From Paraspadella gotoi (lineage: Eukaryota; Chaetognatha): a stretch of DNA of 64,000 nt. Positions 1-12,642 of the stretch are shown piece by piece. Position 1 is the first letter of the stretch. Each line of letters opens with the position of its first letter. Below the pieces are notes generated by a model. It was not told where the DNA came from. It searched no databases and saw nothing but the letters and a program-made list of their open reading frames with translations. The DNA lies in contig CM119263.1 in assembly GCA_051294375.1 (NCBI GenBank), positions 5,844,382-5,908,381 on the forward strand, written 5' to 3'. The translations under genes and the position numbers were made by a program.

Positions 1-83
1 TTCTCTCTCTCTCTCTCCTCTCTCTCTCTTCTCTCTCTCCTCCTCTCTCATCTCTCTCTCTCTCTCTCTCTCCGTCGCCCAGA
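1..83. repeat. CT microsatellite
   Basis: Near-pure CT dinucleotide repeat with occasional CTCC interruptions at the left window edge. The six-frame translations here (SLSLS, REREER) come from the repeat and are not protein evidence. Confidence 0.95.
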
Positions 84-935
84 TTTTCCCTCATTTTCGC
101 CGACGCCGTTTCTCCCCGGGGTCGTAACTATGGCAACGCGCAACGATTTTCGTTGCTATGACGATTTGGCTTCGGGAAATGCGTAGTATCATCAACGTGG
201 AGGGAGATGAGGAGGGAGAAATTTTGAACATAGGTAAACGTAATTATCGATGTGATGGTGTGAAGTATGAGTGCCAATGCGAAGCAGTTTGTGTGAGATT
301 TATTAAAACAATCTGAATCAAAAGGTTCTACTCGTAGATAGAACAGAAGACAGAAAAAACAGCGAAAATTCTCGACCTCGCATAATCCACCGACCGCAGC
401 CGCGCCGCGCCGCCCCGCGACCCTTCCTCCCGTCCAACCGAACTGATGATGCGCGTCACGGCCGCCGAATCGACCGCGGCCGCCATCATATTCGGGTCGG
501 CGCCATCGCGGTGGACGGCATCGCGGCGGCGGCGGCGGCATGCGGGCGGTGGCGGGCGCGGCGGCGGCAGGCGGCAGGCGTGGCGGCCGGGGTCGGCCGG
601 CGTGGCGGCGGGGGGCGGCCGGCGGCGTCAATCCACTGTAATCACGGAATACATTTCCGTTGTGATGGCCGCCTTGATGTGAACGGGAAAAAGACGACGG
701 ACGGACAACGAACGACGACAGCTGTGACGCGGAGCGACGACACCGAAGATGACGACGACGTAGACGAAAAACTTCGACGACGACGACGACGACGAGACGA
801 ACAGCGACGACGACGACAAAGACGGCGCCCCGAAATAAATCTGATGTCCAAAAGAACAAATGAAGTTTTTTTTCATCTCGAAATCGGGAGACTAAGGAGA
901 ACATGAATGATGGGAAAGAGAAATTAAATAGAGAG
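84..935. other. Non-genic region, GC-rich then CGA-rich
   Basis: No exon with plausible splice sites or a recognisable domain is visible. About 440-640 is GC-rich (GGC/GCC triplets) and 720-830 is CGA-triplet DNA. The open frames encode only Arg/Ala/Ser/Val-rich low-complexity strings in several frames at once, as triplet repeats do. Confidence 0.6.
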
Positions 936-1022
936 AGAGCGAGAGAGAGAGAGAGAGAGAGGAGAGAGAAGGAGAGAGAGCAGAGAGAGAGAGAGAGGAG
1001 ATGAGAGAGAGAGAGAGAGATT
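936..1022. repeat. AG microsatellite
   Basis: AG dinucleotide repeat with GAGAGG interruptions, the complement of the CT tracts found throughout the window. Confidence 0.9.
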
Positions 1023-1266
1023 AAAAAAGAATATTGGAAACTGAGAGAAAATATTGGGCGATTTTCCCCCTGTCGTCCTACTCCTCCTACTCTTAGCCTA
1101 TGCCCGATCCTTGGCCCGACCCCCGTAGACCGGACACTTTTCGCTGACCCTTTGGCTGACACTTAGCTCACTCACTCTCTCTTTTCTCTTTCTCTCTCTC
1201 TTTGAGAGGAAGAAACCCTCATTTCTTTTTGCTCCTCTAACTAAAAAGAAAACGAGGGTGTTTTGA

Positions 1267-1270
<4 letters not shown>

Positions 1271-1315
<45 letters not shown>

Positions 1316-1372
1316 CCTCCACTCTCTCCTCTCTCTCTCTCTTTCTCTCTCTCTTCTCTCTCTCTCATCGCC
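1271..1372. repeat. CT microsatellite
   Basis: CT dinucleotide repeat with short interruptions, followed at 1455-1503 by a TCG triplet run. Confidence 0.9.
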
Positions 1373-1503
1373 CTCCACTTCATTTGTCGACGACTTGATC
1401 GGGGTCAAAGAAATAATCGGAATGTTCATACGCCGTTTGTCGAAAAGGCCTTTTTCGTTATCGTCGTCGTCGTCGTCGCCTTCATCGTCGTCGTCGTCGA
1501 CGT

Positions 1504-2785
1504 AGTCATAAGAGTTATATCTTTAACTTATTCTGAGCTCAAGATGCTATATCGTATTGTAACGTTAACTACGATAATCACAATATAATTATACAATTTT
1601 TTTATAACAGAAACAAATGCGTACAAATTCTTTAAACTCAAAAGACTTTATGATGGAGCAAAGGGCGAAATATCATAAGCACTTAGTCACGTGGTCTTCG
1701 CCCGGCGATGCGTCAACCGTCACGGTCTCCCTGACGCGCCCACGCCGTCGCGTCAAGCGTCACCCACGAGCGCCATCGTCCGTCGGTCCGTGACCAACAA
1801 CGCCCCCGCTGCTTCTTTTCTTTCTCTATCGCCCGTCTTGTACGCCTCTCTCTCTTCCTCTCTCTTTCTATCCCTCACTCTCTTCTTCTCTCCCCCTCTT
1901 CTTCTTCGTCTCCCTCTCCTCATCATTTTCCTCCCCTTCGCTCGCTCTCCCTTTCTTCCTCCGCCTCGGAATTTCGAAGCCGCGTGAACTTTAACCTCGG
2001 GAAGCAGAGGGAGAGGGAGAGAAAGAAGGAAAGGAAGAGAGAGAGGGAGAGAGAGAGAGAGGAGAGAAAGATGGAAAGGAAGAGAGAGAGGGAAAAGAAA
2101 TGAAAGCGGAAGAGAGTGAAATAAAGGAAGAAGAAACAGGAATAAGAATATTGACAAGAAAGAAAAAGTTTTTGTCTGAATTTACAATTTAAAAAAAAGC
2201 TTTGAACTCGAACTATGACGCCGACTGACTGACCTAATTATTTAATTCATCCAACGGTCAATTCATCCAATGATCCAATGCTCCCTTGAATCAATTTTCA
2301 AAAACTAACTCTTTTTTCTCGACTTTTAAGGATGACATCGACTCGATTTGCGGCCTTCATGGTTGTTATTCTCATTGTTGTCGTTATTCGCTTGAAATCT
2401 TTGGCGCGAAGAATGAGAAGCGTTTTCGGTTGCTAGGAGACGCGACGGTTGTTAGGGATGATTGCGCGAATCCTAATTGCAGGAGTGGGGCAAAAGCGGG
2501 CACCGAAGGCGGGCGACCACGATGGCTGACGATGGAGGCGGAGCGATGATGACAAAGTATAATGAAAAAACGAATGATGATGACAATGGGGGAACTTGGA
2601 GGCATACGACATGACAATGACAATCGATGAATATGAGGTTTGAGGACGAAAGAAAACAGGATCGAGGATTGCAAAAGAAAACGTTGACAGAAATGATATC
2701 AAATTAAAACTTAAGAAAATGACCTAATCATTATATGAATAAGTAACAACCTCCTGGCGTTAAGACTGACAAAAACTGTTTGAAC
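1504..2785. other. Non-genic region with pyrimidine and purine tracts
   Basis: No gene is seen. About 1810-1960 is CT-rich and about 2000-2110 is AG-rich on the same strand, so the two could pair as an imperfect inverted repeat. The rest is ordinary AT-leaning sequence without convincing exons. Confidence 0.5.
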
Positions 2786-2902
2786 GAAACTAAACTTAGA
2801 AAACTACGAACGACAATGACGACGAACGACGATTACGAACGACATTTGACGTACGAACGACGATCGACGGACGACGAACGACAACCACGCATGACGACGA
2901 AC

Positions 2903-2939
<37 letters not shown>

Positions 2940-3530
2940 ACGACGAACGACGAACAACGACGAACAACGATCGACGACGAACGACGACGACGAACGACGA
3001 ACGACGGCACAACGACGAACGACTACGACGACGAACGACGCACGACGACGAACGACGACGAACGACGACGAACGACAACCACGATGACGACGAACGCGAC
3101 GAACGCACGACGACGGACGCACGAACGACAACCACTGATGACGACGAAGACGAACACGACGACGACGAACGACAACCACATGACGACGAATCCACGACGA
3201 CGACGACGACGACGACTTTACGACGACCGACGAACGACGAACGCACGTACACGACGAACGACGACGACGCACGAACGACTGACGACGACGCAACGGACGA
3301 CGCAACGACGGACGACGACAACGACGAACGTACGATCGACGACGAACGACTCGACGACGACGAACGACGACGAACGACGACGAACGACAACCACCGATGC
3401 ACGCACGAACGACGAACACGACGACGACGACGAACGACAACCACTATGACGAATACGAACGACTGAACGATCGGACAACGACGAACGACCTCGGACGACG
3501 ACAACGAACGCACGGATCGGACGGGTACGG
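2786..3530. repeat. CGA/CGAACGA triplet satellite
   Basis: About 745 bp built from CGACGAACGACGA-type units, with recurrent CGAACGACAACCACxATGACGA segments. It stays open in several frames on both strands (Thr/Asp/Arg-rich on plus, Ser/Val/Arg-rich on minus), as expected of a 3-bp repeat without stop triplets. The same unit recurs at 7735-8010 and, as its complement (TCGTCGTTCG), at 6065-6495. Confidence 0.9.
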
Positions 3531-4629
3531 AGGACCGGGATGGAACGAACGTGTTATCGATGCAAATCCATTCACAGATGGACACGAGATTTTCACTCGG
3601 TTTAACAACCGATCACTCTCGCGGTCGAGCGAGACGACTGTCAGCACCGAAGAGCGACTAAGGCCGACCACGCGGACGCGAAAAGCTCGCGCACACCGCA
3701 TCAGATGCTAATCAACTTCGTTTGCACGCGAGAAGAACTTTTGCACCGAATGGAGGGAACCTGGACGACTCACGCGACAGCAATCGACGGGCACGTGAAC
3801 TCGACAGTATCGAACTCGATTACGGACGTAGAGACTCGCGAGACTGTCGCACAACGGCGCTGATCGGTAAGCAACAAGGTTACGGACGAGTCTCAGGCGG
3901 CATATTAAGCGACGACACGAACGGCTGTTAGTCCAACTCTTCCCTTCTAGCGTACAGTTCTGAACTCTCTGAACGAGAGACGACTGGATACGGACGATGC
4001 AGGCCCGATGAATAAAATGCGACTGACGACGACGAACGAACGACGATCGACGGACGAAGAAACGGACGACGAACGACATAAGTGAACGACGAGACTGACG
4101 AAGACCACTCGATGGACGGACGAGACGAGAGACGCACGGAACGAGACGAAAACGAGAACTCGAAGAGAGGCGCAGATGACGACGGAAAGGAGCTTGACGT
4201 GAAAAATCTCATCGGGCGCACGAAGATTCCACGAACGACGTCCACATGGATTTCTCCGATGTTTCCACAGAGAAATTCTACGAGAAGAGAAAGGACAGAG
4301 GGAGAGGAGGAGAGAAGAGAGATGCAAGTGATGTAATGAATCTAAAACTATGATAGAGCTAAATCTTTCTTGACAGAGGCACATGACATAGTGGATTCCG
4401 GTACAGACTGCCAGGAGAAGAATGAGGCGAGAGAAGAGAAAACAAAGAGTAGAGCTGAAATGAGGAAAGAGAAGAGCACAAAGAGGAACGCGAGGGAAAT
4501 AGAACAAGGAAGGGTTACAACCAAACCAATGAAGGAGTAGAGCAGAAACAACAATAGAGCGAATATAGTATGTAGATTTCAACAATTAATAATACAGATG
4601 AACTCACACATGAACGTAGATCCTTCTTG
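3531..4629. other. Non-genic region at contig end
   Basis: Sequence grading from CGA-like repeats to AG-rich DNA, running into the N gap. ORFs of up to 212 codons exist on the minus strand but are Ser/Leu/Phe-rich, overlap other frames and match no family I recognise. Confidence 0.5.
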
Positions 4630-4654
4630 NNNNNNNNNNNNNNNNNNNNNNNNN
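4630..4654. other. Assembly gap, 25 N
   Basis: Exactly 25 N, the size shared with the gaps at 14698, 20186 and 30149. A fixed size suggests a scaffolder placeholder rather than a measured distance. Confidence 0.97.
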
Positions 4655-4870
4655 TAGTAGGAATTCCTTGAATTTTTTCGGGCTCATTTGTTGGTCAAAT
4701 TTTGTCTGTCGTAGTATAATGTGTTAATTTTTTGTGGCGTGGTATTCGAGATCATTTTTTGTGGCGTGATATTTTTGTGACGTAGTCAATTTTGGGGTGT
4801 GGTCGATTTTTGTGGGGTGGTAATTTTGTGGTGTGGACAATGTGGTCATTTTTGTGGTGGTGATGTGGCT
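4655..4870. repeat. Degenerate TTTTGTGGCGTGG tandem repeat
   Basis: Imperfect tandem units of about 25-30 bp centred on TTTTTGTGGCGTGGT, several containing a TCGA-ATCATT segment. The reverse complement of 4655-4760 matches 14723-14830 closely, including the non-repeat part with TTTGTTGGTCAAATTTTG. Two different contigs therefore begin with inverted copies of one sequence. Confidence 0.8.
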
Positions 4871-4989
4871 GGAGGGGCTTGTATGTTAAGGAGCTGAGAA
4901 ATATTTCGGGGGCCGAAAGCGACAGGGGATTCGATAAGGAGAGATTACGGGCGACCCTCGCGTCATATTATTAAAGCGGAAACGCGGAG

Positions 4990-5034
<45 letters not shown>

Positions 5035-6500
5035 CGAGAGAGAGAGAGAGAGAGGTAGAGAGAGAGAGAGAAGAGAGAGAAAAAAATGCTCAATTTTTGG
5101 GCATATTTCAACCTATGGAAATTTGGATACGCTGCGATGGTCGGGATGGATGGACGGGACGGATGGATCGGATGGATGTGGCCTGGATGTGAAAATGTGG
5201 GGTCAAAAAAGAGGAACTGGCGAAGAGGGGGAAGAGAGAGGGTGTACGAGAATGAGAAGGAGACGAGGAAGTAAAGGGAAGGAAACGAGAGAAAGAAGGA
5301 AAAGCGGAGGAGTAAAAGGAGAGAGAGGAATGAAAGACAGGGATAAGAATGGTAATAACGGGGGAAAGCCGTGCGGAAAGAAAAAAAGAGAAGAAAGCGA
5401 AGAGAGCCAATGAGAAATTAAAGGAAAAGGATACGAATCATAGACATCTCTTTTGACCTCATTATGGCACCCGAAATAAAGGAATCACGAGGTCAAGGTC
5501 CTCCTTCTTTTTTCATGATTAAGGTCACTTCGTGTTAAATGCGTTTTTCTCATTTTTGTCATAGTTGTTAGGATTTGTTAAGTAGAAATCTAAAGTGAAC
5601 GAAATTGAAAATGAATTGTTGAAAGTCAATTTTGTTGTAACAGGGGCTGAGATTGGCTCAAAACTATGATGAATATCCATTTCGGATTATAATAGTAATC
5701 AGTCAATAACAACATCACAATTCGGATCCTATGTTTACTTTATAAATCTACTTTATATGTTATTATATATATATAACTATCGCTCATATTTTCCTCCGTT
5801 CATTTCAGTTCATTCTGAAAACTGTGAATACTAAACTTGTTTCTTCTGCCCATGAACTTTGTCCGATTTCCTCTCTTCTCTTCTCTCTCTCTCTTCTTCT
5901 TCATCTCTCTCTCATCTCTCTCTCTCTTCTCTCTCTCTCTCTCTCTCTTCTTTCTCTCGATTTCTGTATTGGAAACCTCCAGGAACTGGATATGGACGTG
6001 TGTTCGTGGGAATCGTCCTGCCGTAGAGATTTAGAAGCCTTCCTCGTTCACGTATTCGTTCGATCGATCGTCGTCATCGTGTTTGTGTAGTTCGTCGTCG
6101 TCGTCGTTCGTCGTCAGTGTCTCAGGATCGTCGCTGCATCGTGTTCGTGTGGTGCGGTGTCGTCGGTCGTCGTCGTCGTCGTTCGTCGGTTCGTTCGTCA
6201 TCGTCGGTTGTCGTTCGTCGTCGTCGTCGTCGTTCGTTCGTTCGTCGTCGTTCGTCGTTCGTCGTCGTCGTCATTCGTGGTTGTCGTGTCGTCGTCGTCG
6301 TTCGTGTCGTGTCGTTCTCGTCATCGTCGGTCGTGCAATCTGTTTCGTTCGTCGTACCGTCGTCGTCGTCGTCGTCGTTCGTCTCGTCGATCGTGGTTCG
6401 TCGTCGTCGTTCGTCGTTGATCGTCGTCGGTCGTCGTTCGTCGTCGTCGTTCGTACGTTCGTCGTACTCGTCTGGTTGTCGTTCGTCGTCATGCGTGGTT
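4990..6500 (+). repeat. Left arm of a large inverted repeat
   Basis: The reverse complement of this arm matches 7735-9042 in order: an AG tract, a GGATGGATGG stretch, a segment with CCCGAAATAAAGGAATCACG, a segment with ACTGTGAATACTAAAC, a CT tract, a degraded linker and then TCG-triplet DNA. Differences are mostly single-base or short indels, with fewer substitutions. No gene is recognised in it. Confidence 0.85.
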
Positions 6501-7734
6501 GAGTCTAGTGACTACGAAAGAAATGAAAATGGAAATACAACAACAACATACAAAAGGCCGGGACTGGAAAAGCGAAAAAAATGATTCAAATTTTGGCCGA
6601 CGTGAAAAGAAAGGAAGAAGCAGGACCAATGTTTTTGGAGAAGACGCCGTGATATCGATATGGACTTATTCTTGAATAACTTGATATTGACTCTGTCGAT
6701 AGATTTCTTATGAATATAAAAAACAAATATTATTATTTACAATTAGTGTTTGCAGTAAACCTCATAAACCCGAAAATGATTGCTAACAAACGAAAGCTTA
6801 AAAGAATAATTTACAAATCTCTTCGGCTAATAGGGCATATATCGCAGTACTTGTGCGTCGATCTCAGTACCGGAAATCTCATCAGTACAGATTCTGCCTT
6901 CATACAAAAGTGCATCTCGCTTGAGTATAGATCGGTTCAGCTTCGAGCTCGCTCTCCAGATACCGTCCGAATCTCGTCACAGTGCGGGTGCGAATGTCAC
7001 GATCGTTGTTCGCCTCGTTCGTCCGTTCTCGATACGTTCTCGTCGCTCTAAGATCTCTATATATAGGTCTTTGTCGTTTTCGTTCGTGTATCGTACAGAT
7101 ACATCTCCTCTGTCAGTAAATGATAATCGTTCGGTCTAGGTACTACTCTCTTTCTATATATGCTCCTCTCTTCGGCTGTTGGTATAGTGTGGAAGTGAGA
7201 GACTAACTAAACGAACGGACAGTGCGGGATCGGCGGCGAACACACAAGAGACCCGAACGGACGGGATGCCAGATCTAGGACCTAGGCCGCGCACACAGAG
7301 GACGAGACTTCCGCTCGCATAGAAAGACACCGCGCGAGGAGGAACGACGAAGAGCAAACGAGAGACGAACGACAAACGCACAACTCTGAACGGACGAACG
7401 CACACGCACGACCATACTCTGCCGAACTCGCACCGAAGGCGATCCACTCCCGACGAACGACCAACCCGACTGGATGACGGACGGATATCCGTTACGAACG
7501 ACGTCAAACCTCGACTGCATCATACTCATTTGTCGCACAAACAACTAGGAACCTCCTAAACAACGCATGACGACGAGAGACGACGAAATAACGGAGACGG
7601 AACACCGACGAAGAGCACGAACGAGCGACAGAAACAGAACCGCAAGCGAACCTCTGAAGACACAGGACAGATTCACGAGACAGAGCGAGCGCAGATCTAA
7701 CACGCGACGAATACGCCACATCTAACGACAACTA
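6501..7734. other. Spacer between inverted-repeat arms
   Basis: About 1.2 kb of single-copy-looking sequence between the arms. ORFs are short, Ser/Arg/Val-rich and unsupported. I see no RNA gene or mobile-element end. Confidence 0.5.
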
Positions 7735-8221
7735 CAGCGATAATGACAGGACGTAGCAAGAGCACGGACGAAACGACAACCACGATGACGACGCGCGAAC
7801 CTGACGGAGCGACGACGTAACGACAACCACGATGACGACGAACGATCGAACGACGAACGACGACAACGACGAACGGGTACGACGACGACGACGAACGAAC
7901 AACCACGATGACTGAGACGACGACGACGAACGACGAACCAAACGAATGAACGACGAATCGACGACGACGAACGATACGACAACCACTGTATGACGGACGA
8001 CGTACTCGACGGAACCAGACGTACACGACAACGTATCGATGACGCCACGGTGAAGGCTCTCTCTAAATCAATACAACGGCGTACGATTCACACGAGACAC
8101 GACCGTCCAATCTCCAACGTTCCGAACCGTTCTCAATCAGAAAATCGAGTAGGAGAAAGAAGAGGAGCGAGAGAGATGGAAGAGAGCAGATTAGAGAGAG
8201 CAGGAGGAGAGATGAGATGAG

Positions 8222-8264
<43 letters not shown>

Positions 8265-9007
8265 CGGACAAAGTTCATGGGCAGAAGAAACGAGTTTAGT
8301 ATTCACAGTTTTCAGATGAACTGAAATGAACGGAGAAAATATGAGCGATAGTTATATATATATATACATATAAAGTAGATTTAAAAGTAAAAAGGATCCG
8401 AAATTGTTGATGGTTGTTATGACTGATTACTATTATAGCCGAATGGATATCATCATAGTTTTGGAGCCAATCTCAGCCCCTGTTTACAACAAATTGACTT
8501 TCAACAATTCATTTTCAATTTCGTTCACTTTAGATTTTCTACTTAACAAATCCTAACAACAAATGACAAAATAGAAAACGCATTTAACACAAGTGACCTT
8601 AATCTAAAAAAAAAGGAGACTTGACCTCGTGATTCCTTTATTTCGGGGTCATAATGAGGTCAAAAGAGATGATCTATGTTTCCTTTTTTTATTTTCTCTT
8701 TGCTCTCTTCTGCTTTCTTCTCTTTTTTTCTTTTCCCGCTTTCCTTATTCCATTCTTTCCCTGTCTTTCATTCCTTTCCTCCCTTTACTTCCTCCCTTTT
8801 CTCTCTTTTCTCCGTTTCCTCCCTTTACTTCCTCCGTCTCCTTCTCATTCTCTCTCCACCCTCTTCTTTCCCCCCTCTTCGCCAGTTCCTCTTTTTTTGA
8901 CCACATTTTCACATTCCGGCCACATCCATCCATCCATCCGTCCGTCCATCCATCCCGACCATCGAGCGATCCCAAATTCCCATAGGTTGATCATTCCCAA
9001 AAATGAG

Positions 9008-9042
<35 letters not shown>
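7735..9042 (-). repeat. Right arm of a large inverted repeat
   Basis: Inverted counterpart of 4990-6500, in mirror order. For example 8250-8310 is the complement of about 5820-5880, and 8630-8665 the complement of about 5440-5490. It contains CGA triplets (7735-8010), an AG tract (8225-8262) and a CT tract (9010-9042). Confidence 0.85.
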
Positions 9043-9046
<4 letters not shown>

Positions 9047-9229
9047 ACGCACGTGATTTGGCGATCTGCAAGAAAACCAAGCCACGACGTGGGGTGACTC
9101 CGGCATTAGTGTTCTGTGACCCCGTGAGTCGTCGGATTTAGTGGTGGTGCGTTAGTTGAGGGGTGGGTCTGGTATGGGTAAAGATGGCTGCTGGTGTAGT
9201 TAAGGGTTCGGTTGTTTATTGGTATAATG

Positions 9230-10470
9230 CGCGTGGCGCAAGTCGACGATGACGCCTCCGGTTCCGGATCAGAGGAGGGTTTTTCCTCCTCGAAGAGTCT
9301 TGCTCGGGGTGGACAACTATCTTTCTCGACGTGCTCTTACAGCCTTCGGAGGGGTCCTAACAGCAGTGGAGGGTTGCGGCAAGTTGGGCAGGAACGTACG
9401 CTTTCCTTTTTTACTGTCGTGTGAGACGTATCATTCCGCCAATACGCGTTTCCCGGCGCTGGTCGGATGATCTCTCGCCGGCGGATTTTCTCCTCCTGCT
9501 CAAGAGTCTGCCTTGTCCGCTCAGTATCGACGCCTTCGGAAGGACTTCCAAGACGACGCGCGCTTCAAGGCTTTGAGCGCCATCATGAGGACGCCGGAGC
9601 GTTCCGTCATGCGTCCTTTCTGCGCTGACGCTCTCCGGCCTACATGTTGAAGAGTCTTCGCGCGGAGGGGCCCGGTTGCAGTGGACGTAGGCCACCTTTG
9701 ACGAAATCTTGCCAAGCCCCTTTGAGACGTCCTCGTCGGGTTTGGCGTGCTATTTTTGGTTCGGCCCTCTCCGAGTCTCGGTCGCTTAGTTGTCTGAAGC
9801 GCTGCCCCTTCGGGATTTCAAAGACAGTTCTGTTTCCAGTCTTTCTCCTGCCAACTTCCACGTCGTTTCTTAATTCTGAGCACCGCTTCCAAACAGACGT
9901 CACTCAAGCCGTTCCATCTTCCTTCTCCGCTCCGGCAGACGCCTCACTATTGCCGCCTGTTCGTTAGCCGTCCACAAGCGTGGCGTGTGCAGTCCGTCTA
10001 TATTAGTCCCGCTCGCGTCCCTGACTGGCCTCTGCAAGTCCTCGCCGCCTCCCAAGCGTAGGGGCGAGCGCTCCAGGACGTCTCTAGTGACGCCAAACCT
10101 GAATTCCTCCGACAGTCTCTTTCGGCCGTTGCTTCGTCCGGCCGTCAGTTTCTCCAGACCCGGTTTCGTCCATGACTGCGTTTTTTTCTGGTTCTCATCC
10201 CCCCTTTCTGACGACGTCCGGTCAAGTGGCGCGCTGTCACCGGAAGATTTCGCGGGATTCCCCCCTCTTGTTGCTTGGTTATGAGTGATTTGTCTGTGTC
10301 GCGTACTGAGTGTAGCGTAGGGAGGGAAGAGAAGGCGCGGGAAGAACAGGTTTCCTCTTCGTTTTTCTCTCGGGAGATTGTCGCGTTTGCAGAGCAGATG
10401 CTGCAACTCTTGTTGGTGGGGAGAGAACCATTGAAAGAATCCCGGTTCCATCTGGAACCACAAATTCTCT
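9230..10470 (+). pseudogene. GC-rich decayed ORF region, possible retroelement relic
   Basis: This GC-rich island contrasts with its AT-rich right flank. Several frames are open for 60-110 codons and then break. One plus-strand frame over about 9955-10165 reads through a single internal stop as a helical-looking protein (segment PLQVLAASQA, stop, GRALQDVSSDAKPEFLRQSL). A minus ORF at 9900-10463 has 187 codons but no family resemblance I can name. The interrupted protein-like frame and GC shift fit a decayed mobile-element gene, or a coding region damaged by assembly indels. I do not recognise the family. Confidence 0.3.
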
Positions 10471-11090
10471 CTTTCTACGTTTTATATAAAAAAAAATTGA
10501 ATTAGGATGAACTCGAAAATTAGGCCATAGCATCGTCATGTTACATTTACAATATACACAACAACCAAATCGAATAATAAATAATTTCTCTATTAACTGT
10601 CTACAGTCTGACAGTGCGTTGTAAGCCGTCCATTTGAAATTTCTTTACTATCATGAGTCAGATATCTCTTCTGCATGCGTTCTGCTCTTACTGTATCCTC
10701 TATTGCTCTCATACTTTTTCTCTGTATATATCATGATTTTTATATTTTTATATCACAATTGTGAATTTGCTCTAAGTACACAAAAGATCACAATTTATTG
10801 TCCAATGCCTATTTACGCAGGATACTCCCCTAATTACCTGTCATATTCACAAGATTTTTTTTTATATTATCTATTCCCTAAGTGAATAATAGGTAGACAG
10901 AATTCTTGCAATAGACGAGCGCAGTTGTCTCAAATATGTGACGCTTCAACGAGGTGCACTCAAAACCAGTTAGCCACACGCAGCTTCAGACGAGCGAAAG
11001 AGAGCGCTGACGATAACCAGCATCTATATAACTATCCCCGTTCGGTGTCGCAAAACGGCCGACCGCCGTGACAAATCCCGCAACACGTCT
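10471..11090. other. AT-rich stretch, nothing identified
   Basis: No gene, structured RNA or repeat of note is visible between the GC-rich island and the possible exons to its right. Confidence 0.5.
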
Positions 11091-11310
11091 ACACCCAGTT
11101 GTTACGCAAGCTGTGCCCATCGGTCAGTCGCTGTAGGGAACCAGAAACGGCCAACTGGTGTCACGTACCCGTATATCCGCCCTGCAAAAATCAGAGTCAC
11201 TGCGGATCCATCCGTCACGCTGCTACTACTCCTTACCCTCCAATCACTACGCCATATTATAACTGTGCCAAAACTCTTCGCTCGTGGCAAGAGACCCGCT
11301 TCACTGGCGG
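11091..11310 (+). CDS. Possible exon, unknown
   Basis: A plus-strand stretch has two open frames. One gives a Cys-containing peptide (LCPSVSRCREPETANW onward). It stops being exon-like near GCG|GTAAGC at about 11308, which resembles a donor. No acceptor or domain is clear, so this is only a candidate exon of an unidentified gene. Confidence 0.2.
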
Positions 11311-11776
11311 TAAGCTTGTCTCGAATAAAAAGTGAGTCTGTACAAAGTATCAAAGTACCAAGTTATTAAAGTTTATTAATAATAATGAGAAGATATACAC
11401 ACGTTAAGAATAATTAATTTAGGTAAATATTTTCTATGTTAAGAATACACTAATTTCTCAATATTCCAGAGCGGCTCCATAACTTATTCTTTCGAAACGT
11501 AATGCCCAGCAAATATCATCGCGACGCTCTAGCATACCTGATAACCTGGCGTCCGCTTCGCCCGAACTAAAGAAGCGTATTTATAAACATCCAGACCCGA
11601 GCAACACTATCCGGATTCAAAAGCGAACAAGCCGTTTCGGATTCAAGCTCCGCTGATCAGAAAGTTTATGCCACCAAAACACTCCTTTATGATACAGAGG
11701 ATGATCTTTACTTTAGATATTCTTTGTCTCCTTATAATTGTATTTTTGCGAAATGTGATTTTTTCTTTCTTTATAG

Positions 11777-11959
11777 ACTTTCAAAAAGATAGAGAATGGA
11801 GCAGACATCTGAGACTGCAGACCGGAGAGACCGTCGATATCCAGCGGAAGGGACGCGTCTCAAATGAGGCTATCGTAGCTTGCATGCGCGCCGTCGCCTT
11901 CCACGCCCAACCATAAAACCCCAGATGTGTGGCGACGTCTGCCTCCACGGCCATCCTCC
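11777..11959 (+). other. Possible non-coding or frameshifted exon
   Basis: Bounded by a good acceptor (TTTTTCTTTCTTTATAG, ending 11776) and a strong donor (CCAT|GTAAGT after 11959). All three forward frames contain a stop, so it is either an untranslated exon or coding sequence damaged by an assembly indel. One frame stays open for 46 codons (FQKDREWSRHLRLQTGETVD onward) before a TAA. Confidence 0.3.
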
Positions 11960-12642
11960 ATGTAAGTGCTAGTTTTTTAGAGGTAAAAAAAATCTTAGCA
12001 AAAGAAATATACAGTTGTATAGATTAGACAAAAACTAACACCGCATACACAAATAATACACAATATTCACATACTGTATTATACTTATGAATAAACCAGC
12101 GAAAAACGTGCTGTAAACAGCAAAATTTTAAAAATTACAATCAATTAGATTTTCTCATTTGTCCCTTCTTTTAGAAGTGGATTCACATACTGCTCTATGG
12201 TGAACCCCCAAACGGCTTCCCAGCCTCATATTCAAGACCTTGTCATGCACCATCCAAAGCCCCGGCACGCGAAAAAAAACCATTATCTAAATTGCTGTCT
12301 CGATGCAGCAAATCATTCGCGCAAATAGTTGGATCTGACCGTCTACGGATTGAGAATACACATACTGGAATTATGCCTTTCAAGTGTTCTATCATTGCCC
12401 CAAAATCATTTTTACCAGAAACATCTTTGACTTGAATCGACCATCGTAAGAAGCTCACCGTGAATCTCATTCATACATTCTGTTTGACTTCTTCTCTCTT
12501 ATTGATTTATCCGTTACGATTTATTTTCAAGAACTCGAGTTCATACCGAGACAAACCCTACAAACGATGAGTAAATAGTATTTGTTAAAAGTCTGCTGTC
12601 CTTGTCTCTACCTATTAATCGTATGTTTCTTTCGTTTCTCCA

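Noticed and set aside
2780-3585. Long Thr/Asp/Arg-rich and Ser/Val/Arg-rich ORFs (up to 250 codons) on both strands
   Set aside because: They are simultaneous readings of a CGA triplet repeat, which lacks stop triplets in most frames. No domain, splice site or codon bias supports translation.
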